64,000 nucleotides of DNA from Pseudomonadota bacterium. Lineage in GTDB: Bacteria; Pseudomonadota; Alphaproteobacteria; Reyranellales; Reyranellaceae. The DNA is taken from positions 62,001 to 126,000 of the forward strand of contig JAFEBU010000070.1 of NCBI GenBank assembly GCA_018242505.1. The letters run 5' to 3'. This document shows positions 25,999-33,578 of this stretch, one piece after another (positions within the stretch are counted from its first letter, which is position 1; each line of letters begins with the position of its first letter). Below the pieces are notes generated by a model that worked only from the letters and a program-made list of their open reading frames with translations, was not told the DNA's origin and did no database searches. The translations under genes were made by a program, and so were the position numbers.

Positions 25999-26015
25999 AT
26001 GCTGTTATTGAGCAT
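25999..26015. promoter_or_regulatory. Operator-like palindrome, site 2 (probable NrtR site)
   Basis: ATGCT at 25999-26003 pairs with AGCAT at 26011-26015 around a 7-bp middle, so the 17-bp length matches site 1. On the reverse strand both sites read AAT(A/G)CTC-like half sites followed by a near-inverse half and AAT. The spacing and similar sequence suggest cooperative binding upstream of nadA. Confidence 0.55.
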
Positions 26016-26061
26016 TATGAAAGTCAAGGATCGATCTGCAGGAAGTTCTGAGGAGCGGTCG

Positions 26062-26997
26062 TCAGACGGCGCGTGAGAGGGGAAGCTTGGTGCCGCCGAA
26101 GGCGCGTTCGAGCACGACTTCGCGGCGGAAGCGGTAGAGCTTGGCCGGCCGGCCGGCGGCCTGGGCGGAAATGGCGCCGGTCTCCTCGACGAGGCCCTGC
26201 TGATCGATCAGGCGCCGGAAGTTCTGCTTGTGCAACGGCCGGCCCGCCAGCGCCTCGACGGCGCGTTGCAACTGCAGGAGCGTGAACGTCTCCGGCATAA
26301 GCTCGAACACGACAGGGCGATATTTGATCTTGGCCCGCAGGCGAGCGATTCCGGTCGCAAGGATACGGCGGTGATCGTGGCGCATCGCCATGCCGGGCAG
26401 GGGATCGGCGATCGGCTGCTGTGTGGGAGTGGTCTCCGGGACCAAGCCGGCCTCATAAAGCAGTTCGTACCGCTGCAGTACAAGGTCCTCGTTCCACTGC
26501 GTCTTGCCGTCGCCGAAATTGACCTCGATCCGCTGCCGACGATCGCGCTTCAGTGCCGGGTCGCCGGCTGCTTCACTCCATTTGCGCAGCCGCGGCAGGA
26601 TTTCACGGGCAACCAGGGGCGCCGGGCCGTTACGCCAGTCCTCCCACGGAAAATAGCGATACCAGTTGCGCCATTCGGGATCGCGGGGACCGCGTGACAG
26701 CCGCTCGCGCGTAAGTCCAAGATAGCTGATCGAGACGATGCGCCGGCCGCCTTCCGCCGCGCGATAGCGGTCGGCGAAAGTATAGAGCTGCTCGACATAG
26801 CCCAGCGGATGATGGGTCTGTTGCTGGACCCAGGCGCGCAGTCCGGTTTGCAGAGTCGGATGCTCCGACTCGAACGGGCCCGACGGCAGCAGCGCGCCGT
26901 CTTCGAGGGTGAGCACTTGCGGCTCGTTGGCGGTCAGCGCCACGAGAACCGCGTTCAACTCGATGGTGATGGCGCTTGTGGCTGAAGGCAGCTTCAT
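26062..26997 (-). CDS. nrtR: NrtR-type NAD-biosynthesis regulator (Nudix + winged helix)
   Basis: A 311-residue protein with an N-terminal Nudix-like domain (TIELNAVLVALTANEPQVL to about residue 150) and a C-terminal winged-helix domain (VFELMPETFTLLQLQRAVEAL then HKQNFRRLIDQQGLVEET), the NrtR architecture. Such proteins repress NAD genes and sense ADP-ribose or related metabolites. The stretch where the Nudix box should lie, just before YVEQLYTFADRYRA, lacks the expected run of glutamates, so catalysis is doubtful. ATG at 26997 is used; the upstream extension has no support. It is transcribed towards nadA, 96 bp away, with two palindromes in the gap. Confidence 0.85.
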   Translation of the reverse strand: MKLPSATSAITIELNAVLVALTANEPQVLTLEDGALLPSGPFESEHPTLQTGLRAWVQQQTHHPLGYVEQLYTFADRYRAAEGGRRIVSISYLGLTRERLSRGPRDPEWRNWYRYFPWEDWRNGPAPLVAREILPRLRKWSEAAGDPALKRDRRQRIEVNFGDGKTQWNEDLVLQRYELLYEAGLVPETTPTQQPIADPLPGMAMRHDHRRILATGIARLRAKIKYRPVVFELMPETFTLLQLQRAVEALAGRPLHKQNFRRLIDQQGLVEETGAISAQAAGRPAKLYRFRREVVLERAFGGTKLPLSRAV

Positions 26998-27028
26998 CTC
27001 GGACGCATTATGCACCAAACTCGGCGGC

Positions 27029-28513
27029 ATGACCCACAAGCCGATCCGAATCGCCGTCTTGCATTTCGCCCATGAGACCGTGACCTTCCTCAAGAACGAC
27101 ACGACGCTCGAAGACTTCACCTATCCCGGCTCGCCCGCCAAGGGTGAGGCCCTGCTGGCCCACGATCCCAAGTCCTACATGGGCGGCTTCGTGAAGGTGG
27201 CGCGCGAATATGACGGCGTCGAACTGGTCGGAATCGAGTCGCCGCTCTGGCCACGCACCGGCACCGGGTCGGGCTGGATCACGACCGGGGCCTACGAGAC
27301 CTTTCTCGGCAAGATGATCGCGGGCCTCAAGGAGGAGGGGCCGTTCGACGGCGTCTATCTCAGCCTGCACGGCGCCATGGGCGTGCGCGGCGTGGCCCGG
27401 CCGGAGGCCGACATCGCGCGCCGTGTGCGCGAGGTCGTGGGTCGCAAGGCCTTCATCGTCGGTACCTTCGATCCGCACGGCAACGAGGACGCGGAATTCC
27501 TGCAGCAGGCCGACATGGCCTTCACGGTGAAATACTTCCCGCATTACGACAGCCACCTGCAAGGCCAGCGCGCGGCGCGCATGCTGGTCCGGGCGATCCG
27601 CGGCGACTACAAGCCCAGTACCGTCACGGTGAAAGTGCCGATCATCACGCCGACCGTCCTGCAATGGACCGGTGCCTCGCCCTGGATGGACCTGGTGCAG
27701 CGTGCGCTCGTGTGGGAAGCGCGTGAGCCCGACGTCTATGTGAATGTCTTCTTCAGCTTTCCGTTCGCCGATGTCCCTGACGTCGGCATGACGATCCAGG
27801 CCATGACCAACGGCAATCCGACGCTGGCGCGCAAGGTGGCCGACGACATGGCGGCCTGGGCCTGGCGGCGACGCGAGGCGCTTGTGAAGTCGGCGACTGT
27901 CTATCCTGTCGCCGAGGGCGTGAAGCGCGCCAAGGAGGCCGTGGCGCGTGACGAAGCGCCGGTCGTGCTGGCCGATCATAGCGACCGCTCGGGCTACGCC
28001 ACCTGGATCCTGAAGGAAGTGATCGCGCAGGATCTGTCGGATGTGCTGATCGCCACCGTCGCCGATGCGCAGGCGATCGATGCTCTCGCGGCGAAGGGCG
28101 TGAAGGTGGGCGATCCATTCGACATGGAGGTCGGCGGCCGGGTGGACGAATCGGCCGGCCCGCCGGTGCGGCTCAAGGGCAAGGTCGTAGGCGCGGCGGA
28201 AGCTTATGGCACGCTGTGGGTCAGCGTCGGTTTCGGCCGTGGCAACGTGCTGCTGCTCAGCCGCTATCTCACCCAGATCATGGAGCCAACCGAGCTCATA
28301 GGGCCGGGCTTCGATCTCGCCCAGTTCAAGGTGATCGCGATCAAGTCCCGGGTGCATTTCCGTCGGGGTTTCGACGACAGCGGCTTCGCCAAGACAATTC
28401 TGCTGGTCGAACCCGACCGGCCGTATCTCGGAACTGTCCGACTGGACGGGTTGCCCTATCAGCACGTAGACCTGAAGAAGTTCTATCCCTACGGCACCCC
28501 GCAATTTCCGTAA
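27029..28513 (+). CDS. M81-family (MlrC-like) metallopeptidase
   Basis: A 494-residue protein of the M81/MlrC family, first known from microcystin degradation. The start IRIAVLHFAHETVTF, the YLSLHGAMGVRG motif, FDPHGNEDA and FPHYDSHLQG supply the metal-ligand histidines and aspartates of the family. The C-terminal FKVIAIKSRVHFRRGF segment is also typical. Microcystin is not a likely natural substrate here; the true one is unknown. The 31-bp gap to the nrtR start means the two divergent promoters must overlap coding DNA. It may be cotranscribed with the monooxygenase 13 bp downstream. Confidence 0.87.
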   Translation: MTHKPIRIAVLHFAHETVTFLKNDTTLEDFTYPGSPAKGEALLAHDPKSYMGGFVKVAREYDGVELVGIESPLWPRTGTGSGWITTGAYETFLGKMIAGLKEEGPFDGVYLSLHGAMGVRGVARPEADIARRVREVVGRKAFIVGTFDPHGNEDAEFLQQADMAFTVKYFPHYDSHLQGQRAARMLVRAIRGDYKPSTVTVKVPIITPTVLQWTGASPWMDLVQRALVWEAREPDVYVNVFFSFPFADVPDVGMTIQAMTNGNPTLARKVADDMAAWAWRRREALVKSATVYPVAEGVKRAKEAVARDEAPVVLADHSDRSGYATWILKEVIAQDLSDVLIATVADAQAIDALAAKGVKVGDPFDMEVGGRVDESAGPPVRLKGKVVGAAEAYGTLWVSVGFGRGNVLLLSRYLTQIMEPTELIGPGFDLAQFKVIAIKSRVHFRRGFDDSGFAKTILLVEPDRPYLGTVRLDGLPYQHVDLKKFYPYGTPQFP

Positions 28514-28526
28514 GCACGGTCCCTCA

Positions 28527-30068
28527 ATGCCCGACACGCTCACGCCCGCCAAGCCTGCTGCCCGGACCACCGAGCATTTCGACGTCCTGATCGTGGGCGC
28601 CGGCATTTCCGGGGTCGGCAGCGCCTATCACCTCCGCACGCAGATGCCGGGCACCAGCTTCGTCGTCCTCGAAGCGCAAGGGACTTTCGGCGGGACCTGG
28701 AGCACGCATCGATATCCTGGCATCCGCTCGGACAGCGATCTCCATACGTTCGGTTATCGCTTCAAGCCGTGGGTCGGACCGCCGATCGCCACGGCCGAGG
28801 AAATCCTGCGCTACATGGGCGAGGTGATCGAGGAGAACGACCTCGCGCCGCATATCCGCTATCGCCACACTATCGCGTCGGCGCGCTGGTCGAGCGTCCA
28901 GAATCTCTGGACGGTCGAGGGCACCCTCAACGATACCGGCGAGGCTTTTCGTTTCACTGCGAATTTCCTGTGGATGTGCCAGGGCTACTATCGCCATTCG
29001 GAGGGCTATACGCCGGAGTGGCCGGGAATGGCCGACTATAAAGGCAAGATTGTCCATCCCCAGACCTGGCCCGAGGAGCTCGACTATAAGGGCAAGAAGA
29101 TGGTCGTGATCGGCTCCGGCGCCACGGCGGCGACGGTTGTGCCGGCGGTCGCCGCCGACTGCGGCCACGTCACGATGCTGCAGCGCTCGCCGACCTATTA
29201 CATTCCCGGGCGGAACGCCATCGAACTGGCCGAGACGCTGCGCCAGCTCGAAGTCGACGAGACCTGGATCCACGAGATCGTGCGTCGCAAGATCCTCCAC
29301 GACCAGGCCGTCTTCATGAGGCGCGCGCTCGAGGAACCGGAAAAGGTGAGGAGCGAACTGCTGGCCGGCGTGCGAGCCCATCTCGGGCCGGACTACGACA
29401 TCGCCACGCACTTCACACCGCGGTATCAGCCGTGGCGCCAGCGTGTTGCCTTCGTGCCCAATGCCGACCTGTTCAAGGCCATCAGCTCCGGCAAGGCCTC
29501 GGTCGAGACCGACGAGATCGAACGCTTCACCGAGACCGGCATCCTGCTGAAGTCGGGCAAGGTGCTGGAGGCCGATATCGTCGTCACGGCGACCGGCTTC
29601 AATCTCAATGTGCTGGGCGACATCGCCTTCGAGATCGACGGCAAGCCGCTCGACTTTGCCGAGAGCATCACCTTCCGCGGCATGATGTTCACCGGCATAC
29701 CCAACATGGCCTGGGTGTTCGGCTATTTCCGCGCGAGCTGGACCCTGCGCACCGACATGGTCGCCGACTTCGTCTGCCGCCTGCTGACGCACATGAAGGC
29801 AAAAGGGGTCCGCAAGGTCGAGGTCGCGCTGCGGCCGGAAGAAAAGGGCATGCCGCTGCAACCGTGGATCGATATCGGCAACTTCAATCCCGGTTACGTG
29901 ATGCGAGGCCTGCATCTGCTGCCCAAGGGTGGCAATACGCGCGAATGGCAGCACACGCAGGACTACTGGCAGGAGAAGAACGAGTTCCCCGCCATCGACC
30001 TTGACGACGTGGCGTTCGTCTATGGCGGCAAGGTTGTCGCCGACGTTCCGGCGGCAGCGGGGGATTGA
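28527..30068 (+). CDS. Flavin-containing (Baeyer-Villiger-type) monooxygenase
   Basis: A 513-residue FAD/NADPH monooxygenase. The first dinucleotide motif is DVLIVGAGISGVG near residue 20 and the second is MVVIGSGATAATV. Between them a fingerprint of the type YKGKIVHPQTWPE resembles the FxGxxxHxxxW/P motif of class B flavoproteins. The substrate could be a ketone or an N- or S-containing compound; the sequence does not tell. It starts 13 bp after the M81 peptidase gene, so the two may be one operon. Confidence 0.85.
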   Translation: MPDTLTPAKPAARTTEHFDVLIVGAGISGVGSAYHLRTQMPGTSFVVLEAQGTFGGTWSTHRYPGIRSDSDLHTFGYRFKPWVGPPIATAEEILRYMGEVIEENDLAPHIRYRHTIASARWSSVQNLWTVEGTLNDTGEAFRFTANFLWMCQGYYRHSEGYTPEWPGMADYKGKIVHPQTWPEELDYKGKKMVVIGSGATAATVVPAVAADCGHVTMLQRSPTYYIPGRNAIELAETLRQLEVDETWIHEIVRRKILHDQAVFMRRALEEPEKVRSELLAGVRAHLGPDYDIATHFTPRYQPWRQRVAFVPNADLFKAISSGKASVETDEIERFTETGILLKSGKVLEADIVVTATGFNLNVLGDIAFEIDGKPLDFAESITFRGMMFTGIPNMAWVFGYFRASWTLRTDMVADFVCRLLTHMKAKGVRKVEVALRPEEKGMPLQPWIDIGNFNPGYVMRGLHLLPKGGNTREWQHTQDYWQEKNEFPAIDLDDVAFVYGGKVVADVPAAAGD

Positions 30069-30214
30069 TCACGTTCTTTTCGTCCTGAGCGCGGGAAGGA
30101 CTTGCGCCAGCCGCGCGCAATGCCTTTGGTTTTGGCGTCGGGTCCTTCGCTTCAGCGCGCGGACTACCGCCAGCGACTCGGGATGGCGGCAGAACTGATC
30201 GACTGAAGTCCTCT

Positions 30215-30772
30215 TCACCCCTCCGCCGCCTTCATGAGGGCAAGCGCTTCGGGCGCCGACCAGTCGGCCTCGCCTTCGATGCGGCCAAGCTCGCGGCCGG
30301 AGGCGTCGATCAGGATCGAGGTGGGGAGCACGCTGACCCCCAGCGCCTGCATGGCCTTGCGGCCCTTGTCGAAATAGATGCCGAGCTGGGCGAGCTTCTT
30401 GTCCTGGTAGAAGGGGGCGACCTTGGCGCGGGTCGGACCGTCGAGGGAGAGCGGCAGGACGACGAACTTGTCCTTGCCCATCTTCTTCTGGAGCTGATCG
30501 AGGCTCGGCATCTCGCTCACACAGGGCCCACACCATGTCGCCCAGAAATTCACGAGCACCGTTTTGCCCTTGTAGTCGGCAAGTGTCAGCGACTTGTCGT
30601 CAGCAGTGACGAAAGCGACTTCCGGCACCGGCTTGGGCGGCTCGGTGCGCTCGAACCGTCGCACGGCACCCTTGATCAGCCCGGACCCGATATTGGCCCA
30701 GGCGGGCAGGGCGAACAGGACAGGCAAGCCCGCCAGAAACAGCCGGCGGCTGGAACGAAGAACATGAGCCAT
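30215..30772 (-). CDS. TlpA-family thioredoxin-like disulfide reductase
   Basis: A 185-residue TlpA-like protein with an N-terminal signal or anchor segment (RRLFLAGLPVLFALPAWA) and a thioredoxin domain in which FWATWCGPC at about residues 76-84 holds the active-site pair. It would work in the periplasm, reducing disulfides, for example in cytochrome maturation. It is divergent from argH, and this tlpA-argH-lysA arrangement is common in alphaproteobacteria. About 100 bp separate the two starts. Confidence 0.88.
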   Translation of the reverse strand: MAHVLRSSRRLFLAGLPVLFALPAWANIGSGLIKGAVRRFERTEPPKPVPEVAFVTADDKSLTLADYKGKTVLVNFWATWCGPCVSEMPSLDQLQKKMGKDKFVVLPLSLDGPTRAKVAPFYQDKKLAQLGIYFDKGRKAMQALGVSVLPTSILIDASGRELGRIEGEADWSAPEALALMKAAEG

Positions 30773-30871
30773 GCCCGCCTTCTACCACCGGCAGGCAAGG
30801 GAGGAAATCGGCCGGGGGATGTGCCATAAGCGCCCGTTCGACAAGACTTCGACAAGACATTGTGAGCGTTC

Positions 30872-32302
30872 ATGGCACGGCAGAAGACGAAGGCCCGGAA
30901 GGCGAAGGCAGATCCCAATGCGATGTGGGGTGGCCGCTATTCGCTGGGGCCCGCGGAAATCATGGAGAAGATCAACGCCTCCATCGATTTCGATCGCAGG
31001 CTCTACGCCCAGGATATCCAGGGCTCGATGGCGCATGCCGACATGTTGGTGGCGCAGGGCATCCTCACAGCCAAGGATGGACGCAACATCAAGCGCGGTC
31101 TCGCCCAGGTCCGGGCCGAGATCGAGAGCGGCAAGTTCAGATTCTCGACCAAGCTCGAGGATATCCACTTCAACGTCGAGGCGCGGCTTACCGCGTTGAT
31201 CGGCCCCACCGGCGGCCGGCTGCACACGGCGCGCTCGCGCAACGACCAGGTGGCGCTCGACGTGCGACTGTGGGTGCGCGACACGATCGACCGGCTGGAA
31301 GCGATGCTGCGCGATCTGCAGGCGGCACTCATCGATCGGGCCGAGGAATATGCCGCGACCATCATGCCGGGCTTCACGCACCTGCAGACGGCACAGCCCA
31401 TCACCTTCGGGCACCATCTGCTGGCCTATGTCGAAATGGTGGGCCGCGATCGCAGCCGCTTGCGCGACTGCCGGGCCCGGATGAACGAGTCGCCGCTTGG
31501 CGCCGCGGCGCTGGCGGGCTCGCCCCATCCGATCGATCCGCGCAAGACAGCCAAGGCGCTGGGCTTCGACCGGCCGATGGCCAACTCGCTCGATGCCGTG
31601 TCCGACCGCGACTATGTCGTGGAGTTCCTCGCCGCTGCGTCGCTCTGCGCCGTGCATCTGTCGCGGCTGGCGGAGGAGATCGTGCTGTGGTGCTCCGCAC
31701 CCTTCCGGTTCATCGCGCTCTCGGACGCGTTCACGACCGGCAGCTCGATCATGCCGCAGAAGCGCAATCCCGACGCCGCCGAGCTTGCGCGCGGCAAGGT
31801 CGGCCGCATCGTCGGCGCCTTCGTGGCGCTCTGCACCATCATGAAGGGCCTGCCGCTCACCTACGGCAAGGACATGCAGGAAGACAAGGAGCCATTGTTC
31901 GACGCCGCCGACGCGCTGGAGCTCTGCGTCGCCGCGATGGCCGGCATGGTGCGCGATCTCAAGGCCAACCCGGAGCGCATGCGGGCAGTGGCCGCAGCCG
32001 ACTATTCGGTCGCAACCGACCTTGCCGATTGGCTGGTGCGGGAGATCGGCCTGCCGTTCCGCCAGGCTCATCACGTGACCGGCACGCTGGTGGGCAAAGC
32101 TGCAGCCAAGGGCGTCGATCTCGACAAGCTGTCGCTTGCCGAGATGCAGGCCGTCGAGCCGCGCATCACGCGTGGCGTCTATCGCGTGCTGACGGTCGAG
32201 GCATCGGTGGCGGCGCGCAAGAGCCTGGGCGGTACGGCTCCGGCCAACGTCGCTCGCGCCGTAAAGGACGCGCGGCGGCGTTTCCTGGGGCGCGTGCAAT
32301 GA
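30872..32302 (+). CDS. argH: Argininosuccinate lyase
   Basis: A 476-residue argininosuccinate lyase making arginine and fumarate in the last step of arginine synthesis. The signature GSSIMPQKRNPD lies near residue 290, the early MWGGRYSLG and the HTARSRNDQVALD motif are present, and the catalytic serine loop is in place. A short basic leader (ARQKTKARKAKAD) precedes the fold. Its stop overlaps the lysA start by 4 nt (ATGA), giving tight coupling. Confidence 0.95.
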   Translation: MARQKTKARKAKADPNAMWGGRYSLGPAEIMEKINASIDFDRRLYAQDIQGSMAHADMLVAQGILTAKDGRNIKRGLAQVRAEIESGKFRFSTKLEDIHFNVEARLTALIGPTGGRLHTARSRNDQVALDVRLWVRDTIDRLEAMLRDLQAALIDRAEEYAATIMPGFTHLQTAQPITFGHHLLAYVEMVGRDRSRLRDCRARMNESPLGAAALAGSPHPIDPRKTAKALGFDRPMANSLDAVSDRDYVVEFLAAASLCAVHLSRLAEEIVLWCSAPFRFIALSDAFTTGSSIMPQKRNPDAAELARGKVGRIVGAFVALCTIMKGLPLTYGKDMQEDKEPLFDAADALELCVAAMAGMVRDLKANPERMRAVAAADYSVATDLADWLVREIGLPFRQAHHVTGTLVGKAAAKGVDLDKLSLAEMQAVEPRITRGVYRVLTVEASVAARKSLGGTAPANVARAVKDARRRFLGRVQ

Positions 32303-33564
32303 CCTCCTTTGCGTACAAGGACGGGGAAATGCACGCCGAGGGCGTGGCGCTCAAGGCGATCGCGCAGCAGGTCGGCACGCCTTTCTATTGCTACTCGGCC
32401 GAGGCGTTGCGTGCCGCGTTCGGGGAATTTGCCGGCGGCATGAAGGGCCTCAATGCGAGCCTTTGCTATGCCCTGAAGGCCAACAGCAATCTCGCCGTCA
32501 TCAAGCTCTTCGGCGATCTTGGCGCCGGCGCCGACATCGTCTCGGTGGGCGAGATGCAGCGCGCCCTGGCCGCCGGCATTCCGGCACGGCGCATCGTTTA
32601 TTCGGGTGTCGGCAAGAAGGCGGGCGAGCTTGCCGCCGCGCTGCAGGCGGGCGTCGGCCAGATCAATGTCGAGAGTTCGGCCGAGCTCGAGACCTTGAAC
32701 GCGGTCGCGGGGCAGCTCGGCGTCAAGGCCGACATCACGATCCGCGTGAACCCCGACATCGATGCCGGCACGCACGAGAAGATCACCACCGGTCGCAAGG
32801 AGAACAAGTTCGGCATCGACCTCGATCTCGCGCGCGATGCGTTTGCCAAGGCCGGCAAGCTGGCGAACCTGCGCGTGGTCGGGATCGCCATGCATATCGG
32901 CTCGCAGCTCACCACGCTCGACCCCTATCGCGCCGCCATCGTCCGCGTGCGCGATCTGATCCAGCAGCTTCGCGCCGACGGCCATCGCATCGACCGGTTC
33001 GACATCGGCGGCGGACTTGGGATTGTTTACGCTGACGAGCAACCTCCCTCGATTGCGGACTTTATTCAGGTTGTCGGCAAGGAAACCGCGGGGCTGGGCT
33101 GCGAATTGACGTTCGAGCCAGGCCGTCGGTTGGTCGGTGAGGCGGGCGTTCTGGTGAGCGAGGTGATCCTGGTGAAGCCCGGTGTGTCCAAGACCTTCGT
33201 GATCGTCGATGCGGCAATGAACGATTTGATCCGGCCGACGCTGTACGAGGCCTGGCACGATATCCTGCCGGTGCGCCAGCCGCGCCCCGATGCCGCCACG
33301 ATCCGTTGCGATATTGTGGGGCCGATCTGCGAATCAGGCGATTATCTGGCACAAAACCGTGATTTGCCGGCGCTTTCTGCCGGCGAGCTCATCATGGTAC
33401 GCTCCGCCGGTGCCTATGGAGCGGTGATGGCGTCGAGCTATAACAGCCGGCCGCTGGCACCCGAGGTCATGGTCGATGGCATGCGATTCGCTGTCACCCG
33501 GCCGAGACCGACGATCGAGGAAATGATCTCCGCCGAGCGGCTTCCGCCCTGGATGGGGAACTGA
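32299..33564 (+). CDS. lysA: Diaminopimelate decarboxylase
   Basis: A 421-residue PLP enzyme that converts meso-diaminopimelate to lysine. The PLP lysine is in CYALKANSN (about residue 60), the HIGSQLT motif and the FDIGGGLGIVY glycine loop bind phosphate, and GPICESGDYLA near the C-terminus supplies the substrate-site cysteine. The start overlaps the argH stop. TIGR02302 follows 14 bp after, so the three form an operon. Confidence 0.95.
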   Translation: MTSFAYKDGEMHAEGVALKAIAQQVGTPFYCYSAEALRAAFGEFAGGMKGLNASLCYALKANSNLAVIKLFGDLGAGADIVSVGEMQRALAAGIPARRIVYSGVGKKAGELAAALQAGVGQINVESSAELETLNAVAGQLGVKADITIRVNPDIDAGTHEKITTGRKENKFGIDLDLARDAFAKAGKLANLRVVGIAMHIGSQLTTLDPYRAAIVRVRDLIQQLRADGHRIDRFDIGGGLGIVYADEQPPSIADFIQVVGKETAGLGCELTFEPGRRLVGEAGVLVSEVILVKPGVSKTFVIVDAAMNDLIRPTLYEAWHDILPVRQPRPDAATIRCDIVGPICESGDYLAQNRDLPALSAGELIMVRSAGAYGAVMASSYNSRPLAPEVMVDGMRFAVTRPRPTIEEMISAERLPPWMGN

Positions 33565-33578
33565 ACCGAAAGGAAGCG

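Noticed and set aside
26909..27028. Extended start for the M81 peptidase gene at 26909
   Set aside because: The extra 40 residues overlap nrtR on the other strand and do not match the family; ATG at 27029 starts directly at the conserved N-terminus.
30069..30190. A third copy of the 77-bp hairpin repeat
   Set aside because: Only short pieces (a GGGTCCTTCGC-like part and CTCGGGATG) resemble the two clear copies, and the arms do not pair well; too diverged to call.
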